From NCBI GenBank assembly GCA_003526845.1, contig DPVM01000008.1, positions 1 through 64,000 on the forward strand: 64,000 nucleotides of DNA. The letters are read 5' to 3'. The notes below the pieces were generated by a model, which saw only the letters and a program-made list of their open reading frames with translations, was not told the origin of the DNA and did no database searches. Shown in pieces: positions 48,742-57,663 of this stretch (its first letter is position 1; the number at the start of each line of letters is the position of its first letter). The DNA is from Oscillospiraceae bacterium. Its GTDB lineage: Bacteria; Bacillota; Clostridia; Oscillospirales; Acutalibacteraceae. The translations under genes were made by a program, and so were the position numbers.

Positions 48742-51405
48742 ATGAAAAAAATAATTTCTGTTTTTCTTTCTGTAGTAATGCTTGTGTCGGCACTCTCCGT
48801 CGGAACAGTTGCATTTGCAGATGAAAACAAGACTCCTAAAACCGCCACTGTCGAATACAGCGTGTTTGACGGCGGAGTTTACACAATGGAGCCGAAAACA
48901 ATCACCGTTTCATCCGATTTGTCGGATAAATACAAGAACGAGGTAGGCTATAACGATAAATCTGACGAGCCGACAATTCTTGATGTGCTCATTGCAGCAC
49001 ATATTGATATGTTCGGCGAGGAGTTCACGGACTATGCACCGCTTAAGGCAAGCGGCAGTTCAGGCATCACCTCCGCATTCGGCGAGGAAACTTCTGCGCT
49101 TTCATACAGACTCAACGGTGCAACCGATAACGGCAGCGGCGTTTGGTACAATCTTGATACCGAGGTAAAATCGGGCGATTATGTTGACACTATGTTCTAT
49201 CAGGACACAAGCGGATATACCGACAAATATGTTTCGCTCGGCGGCAGAGATATTAAATCAACTACCGGCGATGTAACCCTTACTGCTACATATGAAGGCT
49301 TTGACGCAAACTGGGCAACAGTTATTCTCCCTGCTCAGGGTCTTAACATTTCTGTTGACGGTGTGTCTGTCGGCACAACCGACGAAAACGGTCAAATCAC
49401 TCTCAAACTTTCACAGTGCAAAACATATGTTGTTACCGCAAGCGGCGAAATCAGCGGCAGCAAAATTTTTGAGCCATACACAAGAGTTGCCGTTGCAACA
49501 CAGCTTTATAATGCGCTCGGTGCACAACTTTCGGGCGGTGCCGATTTCCTTTTGAAATCGGTTGATTCACTCACAATCGAAAAGGCTGCCGATTTCCTTG
49601 CATATCTCAACGGCGGCGCAAATGTTGACAAGTATAAGGCAGACTATGTTGCAAGCGTTAAATCAATGCTTGATTCAAACAACGGCAAACTTGTTTCAAA
49701 AATCGGCGGCGAGGTTAAAAGTGACCTTGCGCTTTACGGCGCAGTAATCCCTGCACTTGAAAAACTCGGCTATGATGCAAAGAAATTTGAGGGCTACAAC
49801 CTTGTTTCGGCATTTGAAAGCACAGATACCGACAGCATTTCTAATCCGTATTATTACAGAGTCGCAATCGAGGCGGCAAGCAGCGACTTTGCACATAAAC
49901 TTATCGACAAATTTATTGCAGACGATTATACAATCGGCTCGGGTATGAAATACTGGGGTTTCAGCTGTGACAATACAGCAATGTTTCTCACTTCAATCGC
50001 AAAATATGCCGACGATTATTCAACATATGTTGATGACGCTAAGCAAATTTTGAAAACATACACAACAGATACCGGTGCTTTCTACAGCTATCAGTATAAC
50101 GATGTAAACGCAAATTCAACGGCACTTTGTGCTATGGCTTATGCCGCACTTGGCGACAATGACACCGCATTCTCATACTACAAAAACCTTGTAGAGGGCT
50201 TTGAGGATACAACAGGTGTGTTCACATACAACGGCAAGAGCGATGTCAGTGCAACAAAGCAATCATATCTTGCTTTGACATATTTCAAAGAGTCTGTAGG
50301 CAATGCTGCTTATGAGCACAAGGAGCATGTTGCCAAAAACAGAACAATTGCTGCCACAACATCTAAGGACGGCGCAATTGTTGCCGATTGCAGAATCTGC
50401 GGCGAAACATTCAAAACAGTTAAGACAATCGCAAAAATCAATGCTGTTTCACTTTCTTCATCGTCGTACACATATGACGGCTCCGCCAAAAAACCGGGTG
50501 TAACCGTAACCGACGCAAACGGTGCAAAAATCGCTTCGTCAAATTACAGCGTTGCATATTCAAACAATGTCAAGAAAGGCACCGCAACAGCAACCGTTAC
50601 ATTCAAAGGCAATTACAGCGGTACTGTTAAAAAGACTTTTATAATTTACCCTGCAAAGGTTTCTAATGTCAAGCTTTCCTCAACCTCATATACATATAAC
50701 GGAAAAACAAAAACTCCGAGCGTTACGGTCAAGGACAACAAGGGCAGAAAACTCAAAAACGGCACTGACTACACAGTTAAATATTCTTCGGGCAGAAAGA
50801 ATGTCGGCAAATATGCTGTTAAGGTAACCTTTAAGGGCAACTACAGCGGCACTGTTAAAAAGACTTTTAAAATTAACCCTGCAAAGGTTTCTAATGTCAA
50901 GCTTTCCTCAACCTCATATACATATAACGGAAAAACAAAAACTCCGAGTGTTACGGTCAAGGACAGCAAGGGCAGAAAACTCAAAAAAGGCACTGACTAC
51001 ACAGTTAAATATTCTTCTGGCAGAAAGAATGTCGGCAGATATGCCGTTAAGGTAACCTTTAAGGGCAATTACACAGGCTCAAAAACCGTTTATTACTACA
51101 TCGTTCCGAAATCAACTTCAATCAGTAGGGTTTCGGCATTGAGAAAAGGTTTCAAGCTTTCTTGGAAAAAGCAGAAAACACAAACAACCGGCTATCAAAT
51201 TCAGTATTCAACATCAAAAAAGTTTAAAAAAGCAAAGGCTGTCAATGTTTCAAAGAACAAGACAACATCAAAATCCATCAAAAAGCTTTCTTCAAAGAAA
51301 AAATACTATGTTCGTGTTCGCACCTACAAAAAGGTTAAGATAAACGGCAAAACAAAAAAGGTTTACTCCTCATGGAGCAAGACCAAAACGGTTAAAACAA
51401 GATAA
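48742..51405 (+). CDS. Secreted DUF4430/alpha-barrel protein with Ig-like repeats, candidate B12 binder
   Basis: An 887-residue exported protein under the cobalamin riboswitch. A signal peptide (1 to about 26, ending AFA) is followed by a DUF4430 domain (about 77-153; SALSYRLNG and SGDYVDTMFY), the fold that forms the C-terminal cobalamin-binding domain of transcobalamin and intrinsic factor. A beta domain (about 160-240) follows, then a helical region (about 250-516) with prenyltransferase-like helix pairs, which I read as the alpha6/alpha6 barrel. A CxxC segment (near 550) and three Ig-like repeats (about 566-786) follow, then an FN3-like domain and a Lys/Thr-rich C-terminus. There is no LPxTG motif. 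The regulation and domains together suggest extracellular B12 capture; binding itself is not shown. Confidence 0.8.
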   Translation: MKKIISVFLSVVMLVSALSVGTVAFADENKTPKTATVEYSVFDGGVYTMEPKTITVSSDLSDKYKNEVGYNDKSDEPTILDVLIAAHIDMFGEEFTDYAPLKASGSSGITSAFGEETSALSYRLNGATDNGSGVWYNLDTEVKSGDYVDTMFYQDTSGYTDKYVSLGGRDIKSTTGDVTLTATYEGFDANWATVILPAQGLNISVDGVSVGTTDENGQITLKLSQCKTYVVTASGEISGSKIFEPYTRVAVATQLYNALGAQLSGGADFLLKSVDSLTIEKAADFLAYLNGGANVDKYKADYVASVKSMLDSNNGKLVSKIGGEVKSDLALYGAVIPALEKLGYDAKKFEGYNLVSAFESTDTDSISNPYYYRVAIEAASSDFAHKLIDKFIADDYTIGSGMKYWGFSCDNTAMFLTSIAKYADDYSTYVDDAKQILKTYTTDTGAFYSYQYNDVNANSTALCAMAYAALGDNDTAFSYYKNLVEGFEDTTGVFTYNGKSDVSATKQSYLALTYFKESVGNAAYEHKEHVAKNRTIAATTSKDGAIVADCRICGETFKTVKTIAKINAVSLSSSSYTYDGSAKKPGVTVTDANGAKIASSNYSVAYSNNVKKGTATATVTFKGNYSGTVKKTFIIYPAKVSNVKLSSTSYTYNGKTKTPSVTVKDNKGRKLKNGTDYTVKYSSGRKNVGKYAVKVTFKGNYSGTVKKTFKINPAKVSNVKLSSTSYTYNGKTKTPSVTVKDSKGRKLKKGTDYTVKYSSGRKNVGRYAVKVTFKGNYTGSKTVYYYIVPKSTSISRVSALRKGFKLSWKKQKTQTTGYQIQYSTSKKFKKAKAVNVSKNKTTSKSIKKLSSKKKYYVRVRTYKKVKINGKTKKVYSSWSKTKTVKTR
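50651..51078 (+). repeat. Two near-identical 228 bp repeats in the Ig-like region
   Basis: A 228 bp unit starts at 50651 and again at 50879 and encodes 76-residue Ig-like repeats (VKLSSTSYTYNGKTKT...). Only a few substitutions separate them, so the duplication is recent. A third, diverged copy of the protein repeat precedes them at about 50440-50650. Confidence 0.85.
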
Positions 51406-51427
51406 TTGATTGAAAAATCAAAAATGC

Positions 51428-51457
51428 AAACGCGGTGTTTTTCACCGCGTTTTTCTT
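51428..51457 (+). terminator. Terminator after the DUF4430 gene
   Basis: AAACGCGGTG (51428-51437) pairs with CACCGCGTTT (51443-51452) around TTTTT, followed by TTCTT. Confidence 0.9.
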
Positions 51458-51531
51458 ATAGTATGTTGTGTGCAAATGCGCGTATAACTCTTTTTTCTTT
51501 GCAAATTTAAGAATGTTTAAGATTTTATTTG

Positions 51532-51560
51532 TTGCTTTTGGTTTAACAAAATAGTAAAAT
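51532..51560 (+). promoter_or_regulatory. Promoter for the MBOAT-SGNH pair
   Basis: TTGCTT (51532-51537) and TAAAAT (51555-51560), 17 bp apart. Confidence 0.6.
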
Positions 51561-51597
51561 TATCCAAATGATGAAATTTAGAGAGGTCAAATAAAAA

Positions 51598-53178
51598 ATG
51601 ATTGGTTACACAACCTTTGCGTTTTTTGCCTTTTATTTCGGCATAACATTTGTTTTGTATCATTTGTTACCGCAAAAGGCAAAATGGTGCGTGCTCCTGT
51701 TGGGGTCATATGTATTTTATTTTATATCATGTAAGGGGCACATTTGGCAAATAATCGCCGCCACGGTGATTGTTTGGCTTATCGGAATCTGGCTGCAAAG
51801 ACTCAATGACGGATTTAAGAAAAAGAAAAAAGGTTTGCCGCGTGACGAACGAAAGGCACTTAAGAAAAAGTACACATCGTATAAAAGGGGAGTGCTTGCG
51901 CTCGGAGTGCTGTCTACACTCGGTATACTGCTTGTTTGTAAATATCAGGGCTTCTTTGTCGACACGGCAAATTCGCTGTTTGGGACAAATGCGCAGTATT
52001 TAAAGGTTGTTCAGCCGCTCGGGATTTCATTTTATACGCTGTCGGCAATCGGCTATATCACAGATATTTATCACGGCAAGTTTGAGGCGGAGAAAAATCC
52101 GTTTCGTGTTTCCCTGTTCCTCTCGTTTATGCTGACGATAGTTGAGGGCCCGATTACACGGTATGACCAATTCGGCGTTCAATTTAAATCCTGCCCGAAA
52201 TTTGACTATCACAACTTTATATACGGCGCGGTGCGTGTTGTTTGGGGACTTATCAAAAAAATGATAATAGCCGACAGAGCGGCAATGTTTGTAAACGCCG
52301 TTTTCGACAAGCCGAATCAGTGGAACGCGCTGACGGTTTGCGCGGCGGTTTTGCTTTACACATTGCAGCTTTACAGTGAATTTTCGGGAATTATGGATGT
52401 TATGTGCGGTCTCGGCGAAATGATGGGTCTGCATTTGCCCGAAAACTTCCGCCGTCCGTTTTTCGCAAGGTCAATCAACGAATTTTGGCAGCGCTGGCAT
52501 ATCACACTCGGCGGATGGCTGAGAGATTATATTTTTTATCCGATTTCGCTTTCAAAGGCGTTTATGAGCCTTTCAAAATCGGCAGGCAAAAAATTCAATC
52601 GCTATTATGCAAACTTGATTCCAACCGCCGTTGCGCTTTTCTTTGTTTGGTTTTCAAACGGTTTTTGGCACGGCTCAGGTTGGAAATATATTGTTTACGG
52701 ACTTTATTACTATGTGCTGATGATGCTCGGTATGTTTTTCGAGCCGTTGTTTAGGAAAGTTTGCCCTGCACTTAAAATTGACAGGCAGTCAAAGGGTTTT
52801 CGCCGTTTTCAGATTGCGCGCACATTTTTGATTGCCAATTTCGGAATGTTTATATTCAGGGCAGACGATTTGCCGACTCTCGGAAAAATGATTTCATCAA
52901 TCTTTACAAAACCGATAGTATTCAACGGCCTTTCAAAAGCACTTGGCTTAAGCTCAGGACTTGATTGGATTGATTGTGTAGTTATTGCTCTCGGTGTTGC
53001 ACTTTTGATTATCGTCGGCAATATACAGGAAAAGGGCGTTGATATTCGCGAAAAAATCGCAAAGTTGCCCTATTATAAAAAATTCATTTTGTTTATGGTT
53101 ATGATTTTTTCCGTAATTATTATGGGAGCATACGGAGAGGGATACGGCGTAATTGATTTGATTTACGCTAAATTTTAG
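51598..53178 (+). CDS. MBOAT family O-acyltransferase (DltB/AlgI-like)
   Basis: A polytopic membrane acyltransferase of 526 residues. MBOAT members such as DltB, AlgI and PatA move acyl or D-alanyl groups across the membrane to envelope polysaccharides. The catalytic His is H358 in SNGFWHGSGW, and the LPENFRRPFFARS, INEFWQRWHITLG and RDYIFYPI motifs are present. The following gene encodes an SGNH-type partner, as DltB has DltD and PatA has PatB. There is no dltA or dltC nearby, so acetylation of a wall or capsule polymer is more likely than teichoic acid D-alanylation. The acceptor is not known. Confidence 0.9.
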   Translation: MIGYTTFAFFAFYFGITFVLYHLLPQKAKWCVLLLGSYVFYFISCKGHIWQIIAATVIVWLIGIWLQRLNDGFKKKKKGLPRDERKALKKKYTSYKRGVLALGVLSTLGILLVCKYQGFFVDTANSLFGTNAQYLKVVQPLGISFYTLSAIGYITDIYHGKFEAEKNPFRVSLFLSFMLTIVEGPITRYDQFGVQFKSCPKFDYHNFIYGAVRVVWGLIKKMIIADRAAMFVNAVFDKPNQWNALTVCAAVLLYTLQLYSEFSGIMDVMCGLGEMMGLHLPENFRRPFFARSINEFWQRWHITLGGWLRDYIFYPISLSKAFMSLSKSAGKKFNRYYANLIPTAVALFFVWFSNGFWHGSGWKYIVYGLYYYVLMMLGMFFEPLFRKVCPALKIDRQSKGFRRFQIARTFLIANFGMFIFRADDLPTLGKMISSIFTKPIVFNGLSKALGLSSGLDWIDCVVIALGVALLIIVGNIQEKGVDIREKIAKLPYYKKFILFMVMIFSVIIMGAYGEGYGVIDLIYAKF

Positions 53179-53180
53179 AT

Positions 53181-54275
53181 ATGAAAAAGATTAATTTTAA
53201 AAATTTCAAACAAAGCCGTGCAATTAGGGTAGGGGCATTTTTGCTCGCATTTGTATTGGTATTTTGTTCGCTGTCATCATTTGTTTTCACAACAAAAAAC
53301 GGCGCACGCTACAAAAGCAAATATTATCCGCAATATGCCTTTCAGGATGAAAGAAAAAATTCGCTCCAAATATTCGGCATCGGCAACAGCAACCTTTATT
53401 CAGCGTTTGATGTGCCCGATTTGTGGCATGATTACGGCTACACCGCAAGTATGGCGGCTGTCGGATTTCAATCGCCGTCGGTTTCGTATCAATTGCTAAA
53501 AAAGGCATACGAAACCCAAAAACCGAAAATCGTTTTGATTGAAACGGATATTCTCTATGACGAAAAGCCGATTCAAACACACGGAGTAACGCCGAAAACA
53601 ACGATTTTCGATTATTTTAAAACCCAATTTATCGACGATAAGCTCCAAAGTGTTTTCCCGATTTTGAAATTTCACGATATGTGGAAACAGCCTATCGACA
53701 ATAAGTACAGCATTGACACTCCCGACTCGCACGGCTTTAGATACGATTCACACCAAGGCAAATACAATGTGCCGAATTATATGGCAAAAACCGACAGAAC
53801 CGAAGATGTCAGCGAAATAAATATTTATTATTTGGAAAAAATACTCACCCTTTGCAGAGAAAACGGCTCAAAACCGTTGCTTATAAGCGTTCCGAGCCTC
53901 ACCTCGTGGGATTATGCTCGCCATAATTCAATGACTGCCCTTGCAAAAAAGGAAAATGTTGATTATATTGATTTTAATATGCTCACGGCGCAACTTAAAA
54001 TCGACCTTGCAAAATCGTTTCGCGACAACGGCACGCATATGAATTATTTGGGTGCAAAAAAGGTAACGGATTACCTTGGCACATATATTGCCGAAAACTA
54101 CAACCTTGCCGATTTGCGCGGCGATAAATCATATTCTTATTGGAACGACAGCTACAATAATTTTGTTGTCCAAATGAGGCAGACAGACGAAAAACAACGC
54201 GAAAAGGCGCTCGAAAGAAAGCGTAACGGGAAGAACAAAGAGGGGCACAAAGGAGCACACAAAGACAAAGTGTAA
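53181..54275 (+). CDS. SGNH-fold membrane-anchored esterase/transferase (MBOAT partner)
   Basis: A 364-residue protein starting 3 nt after the MBOAT stop without its own Shine-Dalgarno, so translation is likely coupled. A signal-anchor helix (about 16-35) holds an outside domain with SGNH features: GIGNS with the nucleophile S70 and DNGTHMN with the D282/H286 pair near the C-terminus. The fold is shared by DltD, PatB and AlgJ/AlgX, which finish the acyl transfer begun by an MBOAT. The tail after 340 is very rich in Lys, Arg and Glu. Acyl group and acceptor polymer are unknown. Confidence 0.85.
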   Translation: MKKINFKNFKQSRAIRVGAFLLAFVLVFCSLSSFVFTTKNGARYKSKYYPQYAFQDERKNSLQIFGIGNSNLYSAFDVPDLWHDYGYTASMAAVGFQSPSVSYQLLKKAYETQKPKIVLIETDILYDEKPIQTHGVTPKTTIFDYFKTQFIDDKLQSVFPILKFHDMWKQPIDNKYSIDTPDSHGFRYDSHQGKYNVPNYMAKTDRTEDVSEINIYYLEKILTLCRENGSKPLLISVPSLTSWDYARHNSMTALAKKENVDYIDFNMLTAQLKIDLAKSFRDNGTHMNYLGAKKVTDYLGTYIAENYNLADLRGDKSYSYWNDSYNNFVVQMRQTDEKQREKALERKRNGKNKEGHKGAHKDKV

Positions 54276-54301
54276 TGTGTAATAATTAATACCGATAAAA
54301 C

Positions 54302-54347
54302 AAAAGCGACAGAGGTTTGAATTTTGAGCCTCTGTCGCTTTTGTTAA
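54302..54347. terminator. Terminator between convergent SGNH and LiaF-like genes
   Basis: AAAAGCGACAGAGG (54302-54315) pairs with CCTCTGTCGCTTTT (54329-54342). It can work in both directions. Confidence 0.9.
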
Positions 54348-54354
54348 GTTTTAT

Positions 54355-55038
54355 TTATAATGTTTTTATGTTAACTCCGCCGAAAAGGCAACTGCTGTCA
54401 ACATAAAGCGTCGGTGCGTCAAACGGAAGATTCTTGTTGCTTTTATCACTTGTTCCTCCGAAAAAACCGTGAGATTTGATAACAACTCTTATATTTTGCG
54501 GCACGGTTATTTCAACTCCGCCGAAATTTGCCCTCGCGTCAATCAGCGTGCCGGGTTGAATATACGCCCTGCTTAAATCAATGTTTATACTGCCGAATGC
54601 AGCACTGAATTTACCGCCCAAAAACTGTTGGTCAAAAACATATTTTTGCTCTGCAAATGTTGCCGAATATTCCTGATAATTCGGGTTTACAATCGCCTCT
54701 TTAAACTGCGGCGGCTCGCTTTTGCTGTTTTTGATATTCTTTACTATTATATAAATACCGATTAAAACAACGATTGCCGGCCAAATAAGCACTCTTATCG
54801 GCTTTAAGTTAACATTGGCGTTTATCAGCAAAAATATGCCGATTGCAAGAAAAATCGCCGACGCTGTTTTGTCGCGGCTTTTGAACAAGCCAACAATGCT
54901 CGGAATGATGATAAACAATGTCCACCATCCGTCAAAAAATATCGTAAAATCAATTATGTTGCTTTTGTTCAGACCCCAAAGTATGCCGACAGCAATAATC
55001 GCAATGCCCCAAAGTATTCCCTTTGTTTTTTGGTTCAT
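54355..55038 (-). CDS. LiaF/LiaI-like envelope stress membrane protein
   Basis: A 227-residue protein with an N-terminal four-helix LiaI/LiaF-type membrane domain (about 7-105) and a C-terminal beta-helix-like LiaF domain (about 130-227; FLGGKFSAAFGS, NFGGVEITVP, LFGGVNIKTL). LiaF keeps the LiaRS cell-envelope stress system off in Bacillus, but stand-alone members of this fold are widespread and not all regulate LiaRS. No liaRS genes are adjacent. A promoter at 55084-55112 and the shared terminator make it a single-gene unit. Confidence 0.88.
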   Translation of the reverse strand: MNQKTKGILWGIAIIAVGILWGLNKSNIIDFTIFFDGWWTLFIIIPSIVGLFKSRDKTASAIFLAIGIFLLINANVNLKPIRVLIWPAIVVLIGIYIIVKNIKNSKSEPPQFKEAIVNPNYQEYSATFAEQKYVFDQQFLGGKFSAAFGSINIDLSRAYIQPGTLIDARANFGGVEITVPQNIRVVIKSHGFFGGTSDKSNKNLPFDAPTLYVDSSCLFGGVNIKTL

Positions 55039-55083
55039 AACGAGCCTCCTTATATTTAATTGCCGTTTATATCCTTTGGTTTC

Positions 55084-55112
55084 AATATAATATATAAATT
55101 TTATTTTGTCAA
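55084..55112 (-). promoter_or_regulatory. Promoter of the LiaF-like gene
   Basis: Minus-strand TTGACA (55107-55112) and TATATT (55084-55089), 17 bp apart. Confidence 0.65.
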
Positions 55113-55146
55113 CACTATTATTGTGTTAGTGTCGCATCGCGTGGCA

Positions 55147-56565
55147 TCAATCTTTGTCAATCGGGGTTTGTGTTTCTTTTTTTAGCTTGTTTGTCACGGA
55201 TTTAAGCATAATTAAGCTCAAAACAACACAGAAGAAATCGGCTGCGGGTTGAGCCCAAATAATTCCCTCAAGTCCGACAATGCTGTTCATAATGAACAAC
55301 ATTGGCAGATAAATCAAGCCCTGTCTGCCTGCGGCAAGAATAAGCGATTGGATACCCTTGCCCATTCCTTGAAAAGAAAAGTTGATAACAAACATAATAC
55401 CGATAACGGCGCCCGGCGCCATAAGCGCGGTCAGCATTTTTACGCCGTATTCGATAACCTGCTCGTCCTCGATAAATATTCCGATAACCTGTCGCCTGAA
55501 AACGATATAAAATAGCGTTACCGCTGCGCCGATGATTATGTTGCACATCATCGAAAAGCGGATAACCTTTTTCATCCTTTCATATCTCTTTGCGCCGAAG
55601 CAGTAACCGACAAGCGGCTGAATACCCTGACCTACACCTATTTGGAACATTACCACAAGCATATTTGCCTTCATTGCAACACCCATTGCGGCAACGGCAT
55701 TATCGCCGTATTTTGCAAGGAACATATTGATGATAATATTTGAAAAACTCATCAAAAGGCTGTTGAGCGCAGCAGGCGTGCCTACACTGATTACGCCCTT
55801 TGCAATTCCGTCTTTAGCCGAAAAGCGCCTTGGATTGATTGAGAGAATTGATTTGCCCCTCATAAAATAAACGATAAAATATACCAGCGTCAGCACATTG
55901 CCTATTACCGTTGCGATTGCGGCACCCTCTGCGCCCCTGCCGAGACCAAACGGCATTTCGATTGAAAACAGTCTGTCGCCCTTGTTCAAAATGAATATGG
56001 GGTCGAGTATTACATTCGCAATCTGACCGATAACGGTGCCGATTACGGAATCCTTAGCTGCGCCTTCGCCTCTTACAAGGTTTGATGCGCAAATACCCAT
56101 AACGATGAGCGGCGAGCTGATTGCAAGCCAAAACATATAATCGTTTGCATAACCGATCGTGTTGTCAGATGCGCCGATTAATCGCAAAATCGGGTTTCTG
56201 AAAATCAAAAATATAACCGATATTATTGCGCCGCCGATCATCGACGCATAAGCGCAAAATGACGAAATCGTTTTTACTTTTTCTTTTTTGCCCTCACCGA
56301 GCGAACGGCTGATATATGCGCATCCGCCGACGCCGAAAAGGTTGCCTATTGCCAAAAAAATCATAAATACGGGCATTGATACGCTGACAGCCGCAACCTG
56401 ATTTGCGTCGCCCGTTTGACCTACAAAAAATGTGTCCGCAAGGTTGTAGATAATGTTTATAAGCATTCCAAAAACGCTCGGCAATGCAAGAGTCATTACC
56501 GCCTTGGGTACTTTATAATCACTGAATACAATTGTGTTGTCTTTTGCTTTTACTTTTTGTGCCAT
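55147..56565 (-). CDS. MATE family efflux transporter
   Basis: A 472-residue multidrug and toxin extrusion protein with about twelve hydrophobic segments in two six-helix halves. It belongs to the bacterial NorM/DinF-like group that exchanges cationic drugs for Na+ or H+. Typical motifs are TLALPSVFGMLINIIYNL at the start and PAALNSLLMSFSNI at the start of the second half. ATG 56565 begins 2 nt after the ksgA stop; an in-frame TTG 6 nt upstream overlaps ksgA. Both lack a good Shine-Dalgarno, so coupling with ksgA is probable. The substrate is unknown. Confidence 0.92.
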   Translation of the reverse strand: MAQKVKAKDNTIVFSDYKVPKAVMTLALPSVFGMLINIIYNLADTFFVGQTGDANQVAAVSVSMPVFMIFLAIGNLFGVGGCAYISRSLGEGKKEKVKTISSFCAYASMIGGAIISVIFLIFRNPILRLIGASDNTIGYANDYMFWLAISSPLIVMGICASNLVRGEGAAKDSVIGTVIGQIANVILDPIFILNKGDRLFSIEMPFGLGRGAEGAAIATVIGNVLTLVYFIVYFMRGKSILSINPRRFSAKDGIAKGVISVGTPAALNSLLMSFSNIIINMFLAKYGDNAVAAMGVAMKANMLVVMFQIGVGQGIQPLVGYCFGAKRYERMKKVIRFSMMCNIIIGAAVTLFYIVFRRQVIGIFIEDEQVIEYGVKMLTALMAPGAVIGIMFVINFSFQGMGKGIQSLILAAGRQGLIYLPMLFIMNSIVGLEGIIWAQPAADFFCVVLSLIMLKSVTNKLKKETQTPIDKD

Positions 56566-56567
56566 AC

Positions 56568-57425
56568 TCAATACAATAAGCCGTAAAGGCTCACAAAATC
56601 CTCCATTCCCATTTTTTCCGCTCTGACAGTCGGGCTGATGCCAAGCTCGCCGAGCGCGGATGTTATTTTGTCCTTTGATATACCCGCTGTGGACGAAAGC
56701 GAATTTACAAGCGTTTTGCGCCTTTGCGAAAATGCGCCCTTAATCATTGTGAAAAATGCTTTTTCGTTGTCAATATCAAATTTCTTTTGCTTGCGAAGCG
56801 TGATTTTGATAACCGCGCTGTCAACCTTCGGCGACGGCATAAAGCTCTCTTTGCCGACATCAAATAAAATTTCAGCCTCGCCGTAATAGTTTACGGCAAC
56901 GGTGACTGCGCCTGCATCTCGTGTGCCTATCTCTGCACAAAGCCTTTGCGCCGCCTCGCGCTGAACCATAACCTCGATTTCGTCAATCGGCAAGTTGCTT
57001 TCGAGAAGCATCATAACAATCGGCGATGTGATATAATACGGCAAATTTGCGCAAACTTTAACGCTGTCGCAGTCGGCAAATTTTTGGCTTATTATTTCGG
57101 CAAGGTTAAGTTTCATAACATCGCCTTCTATAAGCTCGAAATTATCATAATCGCCGAGTGTTTCAGCCAAAAGGGGATAAAGCCTTTTGTCAAGTTCGAC
57201 GGCAACAACCTTGCCTGCCGTTTCGCAAAGCTCCTTAGTCAAAACACCGATGCCCGGTCCGATTTCCAAAACACCCGTTTTGTCATCGGCATTTAGGCGG
57301 TGTGCCATTTCGGGGCATACGCTGTCGTCAATCAAAAAGTTTTGACCGAGGTCTTTGGAAAAACTGAATTTGTATTTTGCAAGCAGCATTTTTACTGTGT
57401 TTATGTCGCAAAGGTTGAATTCCAT
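56568..57425 (-). CDS. ksgA: 16S rRNA (adenine1518/1519-N6)-dimethyltransferase KsgA
   Basis: Dimethylates the two adjacent adenines at the 3' end of 16S rRNA, a late check in small-subunit assembly. The 285 residues are the usual length. The SAM-binding motifs GQNFLIDD and VLEIGPGIGVLT, and the catalytic NLPYYITSP motif, are all present. It belongs to the Erm/KsgA family; the NLPYY motif and length favour KsgA over an erythromycin-resistance methylase. It is cotranscribed with the MATE gene. No ribosome site stronger than an AAGG-like segment is seen in front of the start. Confidence 0.96.
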   Translation of the reverse strand: MEFNLCDINTVKMLLAKYKFSFSKDLGQNFLIDDSVCPEMAHRLNADDKTGVLEIGPGIGVLTKELCETAGKVVAVELDKRLYPLLAETLGDYDNFELIEGDVMKLNLAEIISQKFADCDSVKVCANLPYYITSPIVMMLLESNLPIDEIEVMVQREAAQRLCAEIGTRDAGAVTVAVNYYGEAEILFDVGKESFMPSPKVDSAVIKITLRKQKKFDIDNEKAFFTMIKGAFSQRRKTLVNSLSSTAGISKDKITSALGELGISPTVRAEKMGMEDFVSLYGLLY

Positions 57426-57577
57426 ATTGCCTTGTCTCCGTGGGTGCTAAAAGATTTTTACTCGATTTTGTAGTATGATAACACATTATAATATGTATAT
57501 CAATATAAATTTTGTATATAGATTAAGAACTGTTTTTTGTGTATTTGTGACCTTTTTATGAAAAAACTAAAATTGTG

Positions 57578-57605
57578 TTGACATTTGATTTTTTGATGAT
57601 ATAAT
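57578..57605 (+). promoter_or_regulatory. Promoter of the MarR-ABC operon
   Basis: TTGACA (57578-57583) and TATAAT (57600-57605) with a 16 bp spacer. Confidence 0.85.
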
Positions 57606-57610
57606 ATCTG

Positions 57611-57636
57611 TTAGTCGACTAATGTTAGCCGACTAA
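57611..57636. promoter_or_regulatory. Tandem MarR operators
   Basis: TTAGTCGACTAA (57611-57622, a perfect palindrome) and TTAGCCGACTAA (57625-57636, one mismatch) begin 14 bp apart. They start 5 bp after the -10 and cover the likely transcription start. Such sites are typical targets of the neighbouring MarR family. Confidence 0.85.
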
Positions 57637-57663
57637 ATAACATTGAGGAACAATATAACTAAA

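Noticed and set aside
50440..51400. Repeats taken as a possible CRISPR or mobile element
   Set aside because: The repeats are in frame and encode Ig-like protein units; there are no spacers, terminal inverted repeats or transposase.
56568..57425. An erm-type macrolide resistance gene
   Set aside because: The length, the NLPYYITSP motif and pairing with housekeeping genes fit KsgA.
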